From NCBI RefSeq assembly GCF_947500705.1, contig NZ_CANMSY010000005.1, positions 1-64,000 on the forward strand: DNA of 64,000 bases, given 5' to 3'. Origin of the DNA: an uncultured Brachybacterium sp. GTDB taxonomy: Bacteria; Actinomycetota; Actinomycetes; Actinomycetales; Dermabacteraceae. The number at the start of each line of letters is the position of its first letter. The stretch's first letter is position 1. The position numbers were made by a program, and so were the translations under genes. The notes below the pieces were generated by a model. It had not been told where the DNA came from, ran no database searches, and saw only the letters and a program-made list of their open reading frames with translations. Of the stretch, positions 36,510-45,005 are shown piece after piece.

Positions 36510-36638
36510 GGGTACCTCCGGGTTCAGGCTCTCCGAGGGGGAAGGGTGAGAGCACCTGCTCAGAGTAGCGCGAAGTGCCCGTCGGTCGACAGCAACGCGC
36601 CGCCCGAAGGTCACGGAGAGGTGACGGCCCTCTCCCGG

Positions 36639-37331
36639 TCAGCGATCCCGGAGTGCGGTCCGCAGCACCGCGCCGTGCACGGTGATCATCGATTCGCCCA
36701 GGTCGCGTGCGAAGTTCTCGGCTTCCCCGCGTGCGGCGGAGTCGCCGGCGCGGGAGCGCGGGCTGGCGACCGAACGGATCATGTGCGCCTGCCTCTCCGC
36801 GGCGGTGCGCAGCATCACCAGGTGGCGTGGATGCAGGCCCTGCTCGGCCAGGTCCCGAGCTGCGCCGACGAGCTCCAGCTCGGTGGAACCGTAGAAGAGG
36901 GCACCATCGCCGAGCAGCCCGTACTGCTCGAGCTCTGCGAGGAAGGCCTCATCGACCGAGGCCTCACGGGCGAGGCCCCGCCGGTCCAGACGCACCGCCT
37001 GGAGCGAGGCGGTGGGGCCGGGGCGGGAGGCGATCGACGTGACCTCGGAGTCGACCCCGTGCTCGAGTAGGTGCTCCTTGATGACCTTGAGCGGCCAGAA
37101 GCGGTCCCGCTGGGCGCGCAGCACGAAGCGGAGACGGTCCACGTCCTCGCGGCTGTACTTGCGATAGCCCGTGCCGCTGCGCTCCGGGGAGATCAGGCCC
37201 TCGGACTCCAGGTAGTGCAGCTTCGAGTGCGCGAGGTCCGGGAACTCATCGCGCAGCATCTCGAGCACCTGCCCGATGCTCAGGCGCGCTGCAGCGGGAG
37301 AGCTCGGCCTGCGCGCGGCGGAGGCCGGCAT
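36639..37331 (-). CDS. ftsR: FtsR-like MerR regulator of cell division
   Basis: 230 aa. SIGQVLEMLRDEFPDLAHSKLHYLESEGLISPERSGTGYRKYS (residues ~18-61) is the winged helix of Rv1828/FtsR. FtsR in Corynebacterium activates ftsZ. The gene lies directly next to garA, as in mycobacteria and corynebacteria, which supports the assignment. There is a 4-nt gap between the garA stop and its start. Confidence 0.85.
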   Translation of the reverse strand: MPASAARRPSSPAAARLSIGQVLEMLRDEFPDLAHSKLHYLESEGLISPERSGTGYRKYSREDVDRLRFVLRAQRDRFWPLKVIKEHLLEHGVDSEVTSIASRPGPTASLQAVRLDRRGLAREASVDEAFLAELEQYGLLGDGALFYGSTELELVGAARDLAEQGLHPRHLVMLRTAAERQAHMIRSVASPRSRAGDSAARGEAENFARDLGESMITVHGAVLRTALRDR

Positions 37332-37335
37332 CAGG

Positions 37336-37779
37336 TCAGGCCGTCCCGTGGAACAGGTGGTAGGTCAAGCGGTACTTGCCGATCTGGACTTCCTGACCGG
37401 CGTGGAGGCGAGCCTCGTCGACCCGGTCCTTGCCCACATAGGTTCCGTTGAGCGAGCCGAGATCCCGGACCAGGAAGCCATCGCCGTCACGCACGAAGGC
37501 GGCGTGCTTTCGCGAGACCGTCACGTCATCGAGGAAGATCTCGCTCTTGGGATGGCGTCCCGCGATGGTGGTCTCGGAGTCGAGCAGGAAGCGGGCGCCG
37601 AGGTTCGGGCCCTTCTGCACGATCAGCAGCGCACTGCGCGGGGGCAGGTTCTCGATCGCCCGGCGATCCTGGGACGAGAGACCGGGCTCGGTCTCCTCCA
37701 GGGGATCGTTGGGCGAGATCGCACTCAGCTTCGACGTGTGATCGAGATTCTCGTCGTTCCACTCGGTGTTCCCTGACAC
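37336..37779 (-). CDS. garA: GarA/OdhI-type FHA-domain protein
   Basis: 147 aa from GTG 37779. The FHA domain (about 60-145) carries the phosphothreonine-binding set GRHPKSEIFLDDVTVSRKH and DLGSLNGTYV. GarA/OdhI inhibits 2-oxoglutarate dehydrogenase and is switched off by Ser/Thr kinase (PknB/PknG) phosphorylation of an N-terminal ETTS motif. Here the corresponding segment reads LEETEPGLSSQD, so the usual double Thr is not conserved. First gene of garA-ftsR-merR. Confidence 0.88.
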   Translation of the reverse strand: MSGNTEWNDENLDHTSKLSAISPNDPLEETEPGLSSQDRRAIENLPPRSALLIVQKGPNLGARFLLDSETTIAGRHPKSEIFLDDVTVSRKHAAFVRDGDGFLVRDLGSLNGTYVGKDRVDEARLHAGQEVQIGKYRLTYHLFHGTA

Positions 37780-37904
37780 CTCGCACCCCTTCCTGGCCTG
37801 CAACGGACCCTGCGCAATGGCGCACAGGATTCGGCTCCACCATCTTTGCATGCGAATCGCCCTGTGGGGGACCTTCCAGGCGTGGTGACGTCAAGAATTG
37901 ACGA

Positions 37905-38657
37905 TCACTTGACCACCTGGGAGTGTTCGGGGTCCTTCAGCGGGACGGTGGCCTCCACCCGGACCCCGTCGTCGGCGGTGGCCGCGAGGGTCCCGCCGTC
38001 CCCGGCGACCGAGTCCGCGGCCCCGCCCGGGATCCGCAGCGCGGGCTCCATCACGGAGGGGTCACCGATCGCTCGGATCTCATAGGGCGCCTCGATCTCC
38101 GTGCCGTCCACCCGCAGGGAGCCCGTCGGGGTCGTGGTGACGGAGCTCGAGGCGATCACCCGGACATCCTCGATCTGGATCACCTCCGCCCCTGCGTTGC
38201 GCAGCTCCTGGATCACTCCCAGGAGAGTGGACGCGCGCAGCTCGCCGTTCGGGTCGTCGATCGAGACCACGACTCCCCGACCCTCGGCCGGGGCGGTCCC
38301 CGCGAGGATCTCGAGGTCCTCGAGGCGCTCCTCGGCGGCGTTCTGTGCGGCGACGTCGTCCTCCTGGCCGGAGCGCAGGGCCTCCAGGGTGCGATCGAGC
38401 TCCGCGTTCTCGACCTCGAGATCAGAGGCATGCCGCCCTGACTCGTCCAGCAGCCGCACCAGCTCCTGCTGGCTCGCGCCCTCGAGGGAGTCATCGCCCT
38501 GGCGCACCTGAGCGGCGATCGAGAGCCCGAGCAGGAGGCACAGCAGCCCCACGATCAGCTGGGAGAGGTTCGCCTGCGGGCGGAGGATGTCACCCAGCCG
38601 TCGCCAGACCAGCTTCTGCTGCGCCGGGGAGTCGGGCCTGCGGGTGCCGTCGCTCAT
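37905..38657 (-). CDS. DUF881-family membrane-anchored protein
   Basis: 250 aa. One N-terminal membrane helix (LIVGLLCLLLGLSIAAQV) is followed by a coiled coil (about 60-110) and a DUF881 domain with GRGVVVSIDDPNGE and LRNAGAEVIQIEDVRV. ATG 38657 overlaps the stop of the small basic protein (ATGA). These proteins accompany GarA/FtsR in Actinobacteria and are thought to act at the envelope; precise role unknown. Confidence 0.88.
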   Translation of the reverse strand: MSDGTRRPDSPAQQKLVWRRLGDILRPQANLSQLIVGLLCLLLGLSIAAQVRQGDDSLEGASQQELVRLLDESGRHASDLEVENAELDRTLEALRSGQEDDVAAQNAAEERLEDLEILAGTAPAEGRGVVVSIDDPNGELRASTLLGVIQELRNAGAEVIQIEDVRVIASSSVTTTPTGSLRVDGTEIEAPYEIRAIGDPSVMEPALRIPGGAADSVAGDGGTLAATADDGVRVEATVPLKDPEHSQVVK

Positions 38658-38986
38658 GACCGGAACAGCAGGCGTCTGATCGCCGCCGCATTCGAGAAGA
38701 TGCGGATCCCGAGCACCACGATCACGGCGGTGGAGAGCTGCGAGCCGACTCCGAGCTGATCGCCGAGGAACACCAAGAATGCTGCGATCAGCACGTTGAA
38801 CAGGAACGAGGTGATGAAGACGTGGGAATCGAAGGCGCCGTCGAGGCTCGCTCGCAGACCGCCGGCGAGGGTGTCCAGGGCCGCCACCACCGCGATCGGG
38901 AGATACGGCTGGAGCACAGCGGGGACATCCGGCTGGACGATCACCCCGAGCACGATGCCCAGCACCAGTCCGAGAATGGCGATCAT
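38654..38986 (-). CDS. sbp: Small basic family membrane protein (Sbp)
   Basis: 110 aa with three membrane helices: MIAILGLVLGIVLGVIVQP, then LAGGLRASLDGAFDSHVF and FLVFLGDQLGV. This is the small basic protein/DUF1290 family, always between two DUF881 genes near GarA. Both ends overlap its neighbours by ATGA, so the three are translated as a unit. Confidence 0.9.
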   Translation of the reverse strand: MIAILGLVLGIVLGVIVQPDVPAVLQPYLPIAVVAALDTLAGGLRASLDGAFDSHVFITSFLFNVLIAAFLVFLGDQLGVGSQLSTAVIVVLGIRIFSNAAAIRRLLFRS

Positions 38987-39927
38987 GGGGTTTCCTCCTC
39001 GGCGCCGCTGCCGGCGGTCGATGGCTGGGTCGAGCTGGGGGTCGGCGGGGTGTCCGGGGCACCTTGCGTCTCGTCGTCGAGCACCGAGGCTTCCCGGAGG
39101 GTGCCCACGGCGCGCGCCGGCACGGTGAGCTCCTCGCCGTCCTCCCAGGACATGCGGATGCCGTAGCGGGTCGAGATCTCGGTGAGGTAGTCGCCGGTCT
39201 CAGCCTTGAGCACGCTGGTGCGCAGCTGCTCGGAGCTGCCGAGCGCCGTGATCCTGTACGGCGGGGACAGGGGGCGGAAGTCGACCAGGACCGCGGAGCC
39301 CGCGGTCCGGATCGCGGTGGTGGCGGTGATGCGCTGGCCGTTGATGGCCACGGCCTCCGCGCCGGCGGCCCACAGCCCGTTCACGGCGATCTGCAGGTCC
39401 CCATCGGTCACGCGGTTCACGGTGCCGGCGCCGCCGCCGGGGCTCGACGGCAGCGGGGCGGAGTCTTCGAGCTCCAGGACCGTTCCCGGCCCGCTCAGCG
39501 CCACCCCTCCCCCGGCCCGCTCATAGCTGACCAGCTGGTCCGAGGCCCCGGCGTCGGTGCTGTCGAGGATGACGCCCTGGGCGTCGGCGATCTGGCCCTC
39601 GAGCTCGGCCTGGCGCTGCTCCAGCTGCTCGGCCTCGGTGCGGGTCTCGAGCACCTCCTGTTCCAGCAGGTCGCGCGGGCTGTCCTGCGCCCCGGCCTCG
39701 TGGCGCAGATCGAGCACGGAGACGGCGACCGCGAAGCCCAGCGCCAAGGCCAGCAGCAGGGTCACCCCCCGCATGATGCGGTTGTCGGGAGGTGCGGCCT
39801 CGGCGGCCGGATGCTCGTCCTTCCGCAGCGTGTCCACGCCGTACGGGTCCGCAGTGAGTGCGCGCAGCAGCGAGGTCGGCGAGTACGGCGTCTCGCCGTG
39901 CGGGGTCTCGTGCTCGCGTTCGCGCAT
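38983..39927 (-). CDS. DUF881-family protein with cytoplasmic N-tail
   Basis: 314 aa. About 50 hydrophilic residues, a membrane helix (GVTLLLALALGFAVAVSVL), a coiled coil (~85-120) and the DUF881 domain (GGVALSGPGTVLELEDSA...LWAAGAEAVAINGQRI). The C-terminal tail is Thr/Ser/Pro rich. First gene of the DUF881-sbp-DUF881 unit, ATGA-coupled to sbp. Confidence 0.9.
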   Translation of the reverse strand: MREREHETPHGETPYSPTSLLRALTADPYGVDTLRKDEHPAAEAAPPDNRIMRGVTLLLALALGFAVAVSVLDLRHEAGAQDSPRDLLEQEVLETRTEAEQLEQRQAELEGQIADAQGVILDSTDAGASDQLVSYERAGGGVALSGPGTVLELEDSAPLPSSPGGGAGTVNRVTDGDLQIAVNGLWAAGAEAVAINGQRITATTAIRTAGSAVLVDFRPLSPPYRITALGSSEQLRTSVLKAETGDYLTEISTRYGIRMSWEDGEELTVPARAVGTLREASVLDDETQGAPDTPPTPSSTQPSTAGSGAEEETP

Positions 39928-39962
39928 GTCAGCAGTGTAGGAGCGGCAGCAGTGCGGAGCCG

Positions 39963-40790
39963 TCAGACCCGCGGGACATCCAGCTGCTCACCGAGCAGGG
40001 CCGAGAAGTCCGTGCGGCCGGCATCTGGCGTCTCGGGCGCGCTCGCCTGGACCAGGTATCTGCTCACGGTGGCGGAGAAAGGTCCCTTCCGCACCTGTGC
40101 CTGGAGGTGTTCGAGCATGTCCCGGTAGCCGTCGACATCGAAGTCCTCCGGGGCATCCCAGGGGGCCCGGCGCAGGTAGCGCAGGAAGGTCGGCACATCG
40201 TCGAACTCGAAGTGGCCGTGGAAGGTGTCTGCACGGTCCACGCGCAGGCCGGCTCTGGTGAGTGCGTGGACCGTGCTCTCGAGAGTCTCCTCTTCCTTCG
40301 GATCATCCATGCCGAACAGCTCGCGGATCTCGTGGCCGTCGTCTCGGCCCACCTGCTGGGTGAGGAAGGTGCCGCCGGGGCGGAGCAGCCGGGCGACGTC
40401 CGTCGCGTCGAAGGCTCCATGACGGTTCAGCACCAGTCCGAAGGCGGCGTCGGCGAAGGGCAGGCGCGATCCGGCGGCTTCCGGGTCGTGCTCGTGGACC
40501 TCGATGCCCAGCGGCGTCAGGCGCTCCCGGGCGGCAGGCAGGTGGGAGGCCCGTCCCTCGGTCGCGGTCGTCCCCTCCGGCAGCACATCCGCGAGGGAGG
40601 CGAGCACCTCTCCCCTGCCGGTGCCCAGGTCCAGCACCCGGTCCGCCATCGGGGCGAGGTTCTCCACCAGGGTGCGCCACCGCCACGGCGGCTCCGTCTC
40701 CCGAAAGCCGGCGAGGGCGGAGACGTCCCACCCCGTCGGCTGCTCCGCGAGGGCCTCTCGCCAGCGCTGCAACTGCTGCTCGTCGGTCAT
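39963..40790 (-). CDS. SAM-dependent methyltransferase
   Basis: 275 aa. Class I methyltransferase: motif I VLDLGTGRGEVLASLAD, VLNRHGAFDATDVARLLRPGGTF for motifs IV-VI. ATG 40790 lies 7 nt after AGGAGG; an adjacent ATG at 40793 is possible. The mRNA seems to start close to tRNA-Pro on the other strand. Substrate unknown (small-molecule type). Confidence 0.85.
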   Translation of the reverse strand: MTDEQQLQRWREALAEQPTGWDVSALAGFRETEPPWRWRTLVENLAPMADRVLDLGTGRGEVLASLADVLPEGTTATEGRASHLPAARERLTPLGIEVHEHDPEAAGSRLPFADAAFGLVLNRHGAFDATDVARLLRPGGTFLTQQVGRDDGHEIRELFGMDDPKEEETLESTVHALTRAGLRVDRADTFHGHFEFDDVPTFLRYLRRAPWDAPEDFDVDGYRDMLEHLQAQVRKGPFSATVSRYLVQASAPETPDAGRTDFSALLGEQLDVPRV

Positions 40791-40997
40791 CATCGATCCT
40801 CCTGCGCGTCGGGTCCCGCTGGGTGGATGGTCTCGGCCATGGCGGGGGCACGGCCTGCGCCCACTATCGCATCCGCGTCCTCGCGGGCGGGTACGGCGCA
40901 GGTGCCGCAGGTCACGCACCGTCCGATTGGCTCCTAGGGCCCTGCTCGGGGTACTGTGATCCTCGGTCCTCCGGTGACGGAGGATCACGCAGGATCT

Positions 40998-41062
<65 letters not shown>

Positions 41063-41071
<9 letters not shown>

Positions 41072-42418
41072 CCGAGAGAGGCCGCTGACCAGTGACAACA
41101 CTGGTCGGCGGCCTTCTTCATGTCCGCCCCCTTCGCCCGTGGCTGTCATTTGGCTGTCATGCCGTTCGGAGGCTGTCTGCCTGGCTGTCGCTCGGGCGAG
41201 CTCGCGGTCGCGGGCGGCGTCCATGGCGTCGGCGACCTCGTCGAGGCGGTCGGGCCACAGGTGGCCGTACACGTCGAGGGTCATCGAGGCATCGCGGTGA
41301 CCCAGCATGGTCCGCACGACCTGGACGTCGGCCCCGGCGGCGATAGCTGAGGACGCGGCGGTGTGCCGGAGCTTGTGCGGGGTGAGGCCTCGCCCGGCGA
41401 GGCCGGCGTCGCTCGCGGCGTAGACGAACACGCGGTTGCGCCAGTTCCCATCGTTGACCGCTCCCCCGCGGGCGGCTCGAAACACGAACGCGTCAACGGG
41501 CTGGTCCTCGAGCAGGGGGCCGAGCGCGTCGACGACGGCTCGGGTGAGCGGGACGGCGCGGCGCTCGTGGTTCTTCGGCGTGTCGAGGACCCGGTTGCTG
41601 TCGGCGTCGATGGTCCACGTCTGCCGGACGTGAGCCCGGCGCGCGGCGAGGTCGACGTCACCGACTCGGAGCGCGGTCGCCTCGCCAATCCGAACGCCCG
41701 CGTAGGCGAGGAACAAGACCAACGCCCGGTCGGTGCGCGCGCCGGTGACCCCCTCGGCCGCGGTGGCGAGCGCTTCGACCTCGGCGTGATTGAGGAACAC
41801 CATCTCCTGGTGCTCGGGCCGCGGCCGCTTCACCTTGTGCGCGGCGTTCGAGCCGACGCGCCCGGTATCGACCGCCCACTCGAGCACGGCGCTCGTGAGC
41901 GTGGTCAGGTGCTTGATCGAGTTCGCGGCGAGTGGGCCACGCTGGACCTGGCGGACCGTTTCACCGGTGCCACGCTTGACATACTCGGCGGGCGCGCGCC
42001 CGGCGGCGAGGTCGGCGACCCATGCGGCGACCTCCTCGCGGGTGATGGTGCCGACTCGGCGGTGACCCCACTGGGGTAGGACGTAGGTGCGAGCGTCGCG
42101 CCGGTAGCGGGCGAGGGTCGCGCCCTTGAGGTCGACCCGGGCGGCGAGCCAGGTGTCCCACAGCGCCCCGAACGTGACCTGCCCCGCATTCGGGTCGCGG
42201 TAGGTGCCGTCCCGGGTCGTGGTGCCGACATGCTCGGCGTAGTTCTGGGCGTCGACCTTCCGGGTGAACGCCTTGGTGCGGCGGCGGCGGGTGAGTGTGC
42301 CGCCGGGGCCGGGCTCCTCGGCCCACCAGAACACCTGCCAGCGTGAGCCCTTGCCGTGGCGGGCGGTGGGCTTGCCGTCCTTGCCCTTCCAGCGGTCGTC
42401 AATCCATGCGCGGGCCAT
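41063..42418 (-). CDS. int: Tyrosine integrase of the tRNA-Pro element
   Basis: 451 aa. An N-terminal SAM-like/arm-binding part precedes the catalytic domain with R243 (GVRIGEA), H348-x-x-R351 (TPHKLRH), H374 (MLGH) and nucleophile Y384 (LDVYGHL). It catalyses integration and excision at tRNA-Pro. The last codons and the stop fall in the attachment core, and the terminator hairpin 41080-41118 lies inside its coding end. The RBS AGGAGG overlaps the end of the upstream gene. Confidence 0.95.
41080..41118. terminator. 15-bp hairpin after tRNA-Pro, inside int 3' end
   Basis: GGCCGCTGACCAGTG (41080-41094) pairs with CACTGGTCGGCGGCC (41099-41113), with one T-G pair, loop ACAA and tail TTCTT. It can stop tRNA transcription entering the element, and it forms the last codons of int. 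Confidence 0.85.
41140..41161. repeat. Integrase arm-type site, left
   Basis: 22-bp tract made of two units TGGCTGTCAT, identical to 49499-49520 near the other end. More GGCTGTC units follow within 30 bp. Repetition at both ends close to the cores is typical of integrase arm-binding sites. Here the tract also codes for int residues near the C-terminus. Confidence 0.7.
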
Positions 42419-42420
42419 TG

Positions 42421-43083
42421 TCAGGCCTCCTGTTCGATGACGGCCTCGCCGACGTGCGGGTGGTCTGCGGGTGCCCCGAAGTGCTCGGCCAGGGCTTCGC
42501 CGACTTCGGCGGGCGGATTCCTGATGGGGCGGGGCTTTGGGAACGGCTCGGGATAGGTGCCGCCGTTCCGGGCTCGCGCAATGATTCGCGTGACCGTGGC
42601 TGTGGGTATCTCAAGAGCGCGCACGACGGTGTCTCGCGGTGGTAGTCCCGCGAACGATGCGAGGGCGTGGACCATCACCACGAGCCCGTCTCGGGTCGCC
42701 TTGTCGGCGGCTGCCCGCTTGCGGAGGTCGTCGAGCATCTGTCCGTCGATCGGCCACCAGAAAGTGCCACCGTCGGGGGCGACCATGACGAGCGCCTGGG
42801 CGGTGGCTCTGAGGACTTCCTCGATCGGCGTGAGCCGGAACGCGGCGTAGTCGATGACCCCGTCGCGGCGGCTGAGCGTGACGCTGGGGCATCTGTAGCC
42901 CTCAGGGGTCGCGACGACCTCGAGGGCGAGGTCTATCCCCCGCCAGTTGGCGACGCCAAGCCGAAGCGCGAGCGGCCCGTAAATGTTCGGGGCGAGCTCA
43001 GCTAGGTCATGGTTTGACCAGGTCACCTGCCAATTGTCGATCGGTTCGTCCGCCCACCAGGGGCGTCTATTGGGAGTAGACAT
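42421..43083 (-). CDS. Element protein with C-terminal HTH-like segment, unknown function
   Basis: 220 aa. The N-terminal half has two mixed strands with Trp (NWQVTWSNHDLAEL). The C-terminal part has an HTH-like DTVVRALEIPTATVTRIIARARNGG. TAAAGT lies 7 nt before ATG 43083, indicating a leaderless message; GTG 43092 is possible. It is just upstream of int (2-nt gap), so it may regulate int or aid recombination. No family recognised. Confidence 0.75.
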   Translation of the reverse strand: MSTPNRRPWWADEPIDNWQVTWSNHDLAELAPNIYGPLALRLGVANWRGIDLALEVVATPEGYRCPSVTLSRRDGVIDYAAFRLTPIEEVLRATAQALVMVAPDGGTFWWPIDGQMLDDLRKRAAADKATRDGLVVMVHALASFAGLPPRDTVVRALEIPTATVTRIIARARNGGTYPEPFPKPRPIRNPPAEVGEALAEHFGAPADHPHVGEAVIEQEA

Positions 43084-43116
43084 AGCGTCCACTTTAGCAC
43101 TACTGAGCCGTGCACG

Positions 43117-43181
43117 GTTGCGTCTGGATCATCCCCGGCCTACGATTCCTGAATGACGCATTAATAGTTGCGTCCGGATCA
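43117..43181. repeat. Two 15-bp direct repeats, candidate Xis/repressor sites
   Basis: GTTGCGTCTGGATCA (43117-43131) and GTTGCGTCCGGATCA (43167-43181) differ at one base and are 50 bp apart. They lie in the divergent promoter region between the int operon and the HTH gene. A control region for lysogeny-type switching or excision is likely. Confidence 0.65.
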
Positions 43182-43198
43182 CTTAGGGAGTGGAGCAG

Positions 43199-43390
43199 AT
43201 GAACAAGACGCGAGGGCACCTGACCCCGACGGACCTGTCGGAGCGCTTCGGCGTTCCCCTGAAGACCCTGGCAGCGTGGCGCTATCAGGGCACTGGCCCG
43301 GCCTTCATGAAGCTCGGCGGCGCGGTGCGTTACCGGCTCGAGGACGTCGAGGCGTACGAGACGGAGAACATGGTCGGGGCCGACCGATGA
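43199..43390 (+). CDS. HTH excisionase/AlpA-type DNA-binding protein
   Basis: 63 aa. A MerR-type winged helix: LTPTDLSERFGVPLKTLAAWRYQGTGPAFMKLGG, then VRYRLEDVEAYE. This is the helix_turn_helix_17/excisionase pattern. ATG 43199 with GGGAG 8 nt upstream; GTG 43190 is an alternative. It follows direct repeats that may be its sites. Its stop overlaps the next ATG (ATGA). Confidence 0.85.
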   Translation: MNKTRGHLTPTDLSERFGVPLKTLAAWRYQGTGPAFMKLGGAVRYRLEDVEAYETENMVGADR

Positions 43391-43638
43391 GCGCGGCCCA
43401 GATCCCCCATCGCTGCGGCGCTGAGTGCATCACCGACACCATGGACGGCTCCGCGATCCATTCGGACCTCGTCGGGACCGTCGAGGGCGTCGAGGTGCGC
43501 GCCGCTCACGCCGGCGCGGAGCCGCGTGTGCTTATCGACGCCGGCGGGCTGGTCGACATCGACCGGTGCGACGCCGTCCGCCTTGCCGTCAAGATTCTCA
43601 CCGCCGCCGCCAGGTTCGAGAGCCCCGGCGCGCGATGA
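43387..43638 (+). CDS. Small element protein of unknown function
   Basis: 83 aa. It carries CGAECITDTMDGSAIHSDLVG and a later GLVDIDRCDAVRLAVKILTAAARF, a compact alpha/beta look. ATG overlaps the stop of the HTH gene. No match recognised. Confidence 0.65.
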   Translation: MSAAQIPHRCGAECITDTMDGSAIHSDLVGTVEGVEVRAAHAGAEPRVLIDAGGLVDIDRCDAVRLAVKILTAAARFESPGAR

Positions 43639-43666
43639 GCGGCGCGGGTCGCGCTGAAGGGGCGCG

Positions 43667-44512
43667 GTGGTGCGGATGAGCGGCGAGCTGGTGCGCGAGG
43701 TCCTCAGCCTCGCGCCGCGTGACCTAACACCCGCACAACTGCTTGTCCTCGTGGTGATAGCAGAGAGGTCCCAGACGCGAGCACGGGTCATCGGCGGGCG
43801 GCATATACCGGCGCGTGAGTGCTTCCCGGAGCGTGCGGACATGCTGCGCGATTGCCGCATGACGGAGGACAACCTGTCGAAGACATTGCAGCGCCTCGCA
43901 CGGGGCGGGCTCGAGGTGCGTGTTCCGCTCGGCACGGACAAAATCGGCCGGCCGTTCTACGCGCGCTCCGGGCACCGGACCACGTACCGGCTGCCGAACT
44001 TCTCTGCCAGGGCGGACCAGGGTCCGGCCTCGGGTGATGGTTCGGCGACCAGCGACCGGAACGAAGCGACGCCAGGGCGGACCAACGTCCGGGCTGAGGG
44101 TGGACCGAGGTCCGGGCAGAGCAGGACCACTGTCCGCCCTGAGACCGGACCAGGGTCCGGCCCTAAACGGAACGTAACCGGAACAGAACCGGAACGGGAA
44201 CCAGATTCCGATCGCTGGCGCGATCGGGGCCAACGCGGAGCGTTGGCCGCGGCGATCCCGGCGGATGAGCGCTTGGAAGTCGACGTCGAAGCCCTCGTCG
44301 ATTTGGTCGCCGATCGCATGCACGGGTTCGAGGGCGTCGAGGAGTCCACAGCCCGCGGGATGCTCACGAGCGGCTCCCCCGTCCCGCTCGTCGTGAACAC
44401 GATCGGCAAGGGCCGGCGCGGCGGCGAGGTCATCGAAGGGGAGCTTGCCACGGTGCCGCTGGCTGTTCCCTCGGAAGCAATGCGGCGGATGCAAGAGCAG
44501 GCAGGAGTTTGA
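43667..44512 (+). CDS. Winged-helix replication-initiator-like protein
   Basis: 281 aa. The N-terminal winged helix (about 1-115) has a phage O/RepA-like order: LTPAQLLVLVVIAERSQT, MTEDNLSKTLQRLARGGLEVR and FYARSGHRTTYRLPN. A low-complexity linker (about 116-195) is encoded by repeated GGAC-N4-GTCC units. The C-terminal helical part (LEVDVEALVDLVADRMHGFEG) could contact a helicase. GTG 43667 is used; GTG 43670 or ATG 43676 are alternatives. Placement of iterons inside the gene is like lambda O with its origin. The role is inferred. Confidence 0.7.
   Translation: MVRMSGELVREVLSLAPRDLTPAQLLVLVVIAERSQTRARVIGGRHIPARECFPERADMLRDCRMTEDNLSKTLQRLARGGLEVRVPLGTDKIGRPFYARSGHRTTYRLPNFSARADQGPASGDGSATSDRNEATPGRTNVRAEGGPRSGQSRTTVRPETGPGSGPKRNVTGTEPEREPDSDRWRDRGQRGALAAAIPADERLEVDVEALVDLVADRMHGFEGVEESTARGMLTSGSPVPLVVNTIGKGRRGGEVIEGELATVPLAVPSEAMRRMQEQAGV
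44014..44158. repeat. Iteron array: candidate replication origin of the element
   Basis: Five perfect GGAC-N4-GTCC palindromes start at 44014, 44079, 44102, 44124 and 44147; a degenerate copy starts at 44046. Steps are 32, 33, 23, 22 and 23 bp, i.e. three or two helical turns, so all lie on one DNA face. A more AT-rich tract with GGAAC direct repeats follows (about 44163-44210). This is the design of iterons plus an unwinding element within an initiator gene. Confidence 0.75.
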
Positions 44513-44514
44513 GC

Positions 44515-44706
44515 ATGACAACTCGAGCAGGACGGCCCCAGGTGCGGGCCTACGAGTGGCGGGACGGTGAGAGTCGAACGCCGGGCGCGATGGTCAAGAT
44601 TCCGGTGACAGGCCGGAACTTCTGGATCCGCGGAACAGACCTCGCTCATGTCGCGGACCAGCTGCGTGCGGTCCACGAGCAGATCGAGGGCGAGAGCCAG
44701 CGATGA
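44515..44706 (+). CDS. Small element protein (63 aa)
   Basis: 63 aa, basic N-terminus (TTRAGRPQVRAYEWRDGESRTPGAM), then GRNFWIRGTDLAHVADQLRAVHEQIEG. Beta strands followed by one helix. RBS CAGGAG is 8 nt before the ATG. The stop overlaps the next ATG. Function unknown. Confidence 0.65.
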   Translation: MTTRAGRPQVRAYEWRDGESRTPGAMVKIPVTGRNFWIRGTDLAHVADQLRAVHEQIEGESQR

Positions 44707-45005
44707 GCGAGCGCAGACTGCCGGCGCGGGACGACGACCGGACCTCCCTCGGGCTCGTGCCGGTGATCGTCGAGGACATGCACGACTGCGAGGACGGGTG
44801 GCGGCTGCGGGCCGCTCCCCTGCTCCGTATGCAAGCCCCATCTGGTGAGTCGGGTCGATCCGGTGACGGGTCTCGCGGGCTGGCGGATGGATCGATCGAT
44901 GTTGCCGGCAAGGGGCCGGCGCGAGGGAAGGAGGAGGGCGTGATTAAGCGGGACGGGGTCGGGCTCAAGCATCGAGCAGGACGAGTGAAGGGAACACGAG
45001 GATGA
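44703..45005 (+). CDS. Small element protein (100 aa)
   Basis: 100 aa. A hydrophobic LGLVPVIVEDMHDCEDGWRL segment is followed by a disordered Gly/Arg tail. ATGA overlaps at both ends (44703 and 45002) show tight coupling. Unknown function. Confidence 0.55.
   Translation: MSERRLPARDDDRTSLGLVPVIVEDMHDCEDGWRLRAAPLLRMQAPSGESGRSGDGSRGLADGSIDVAGKGPARGKEEGVIKRDGVGLKHRAGRVKGTRG

Noticed and set aside
43981-44220. CRISPR-like array in the satellite element
   Set aside because: Units are only 12-14 bp palindromes at 22-33 bp steps in coding sequence with no cas genes; iterons explain them better.
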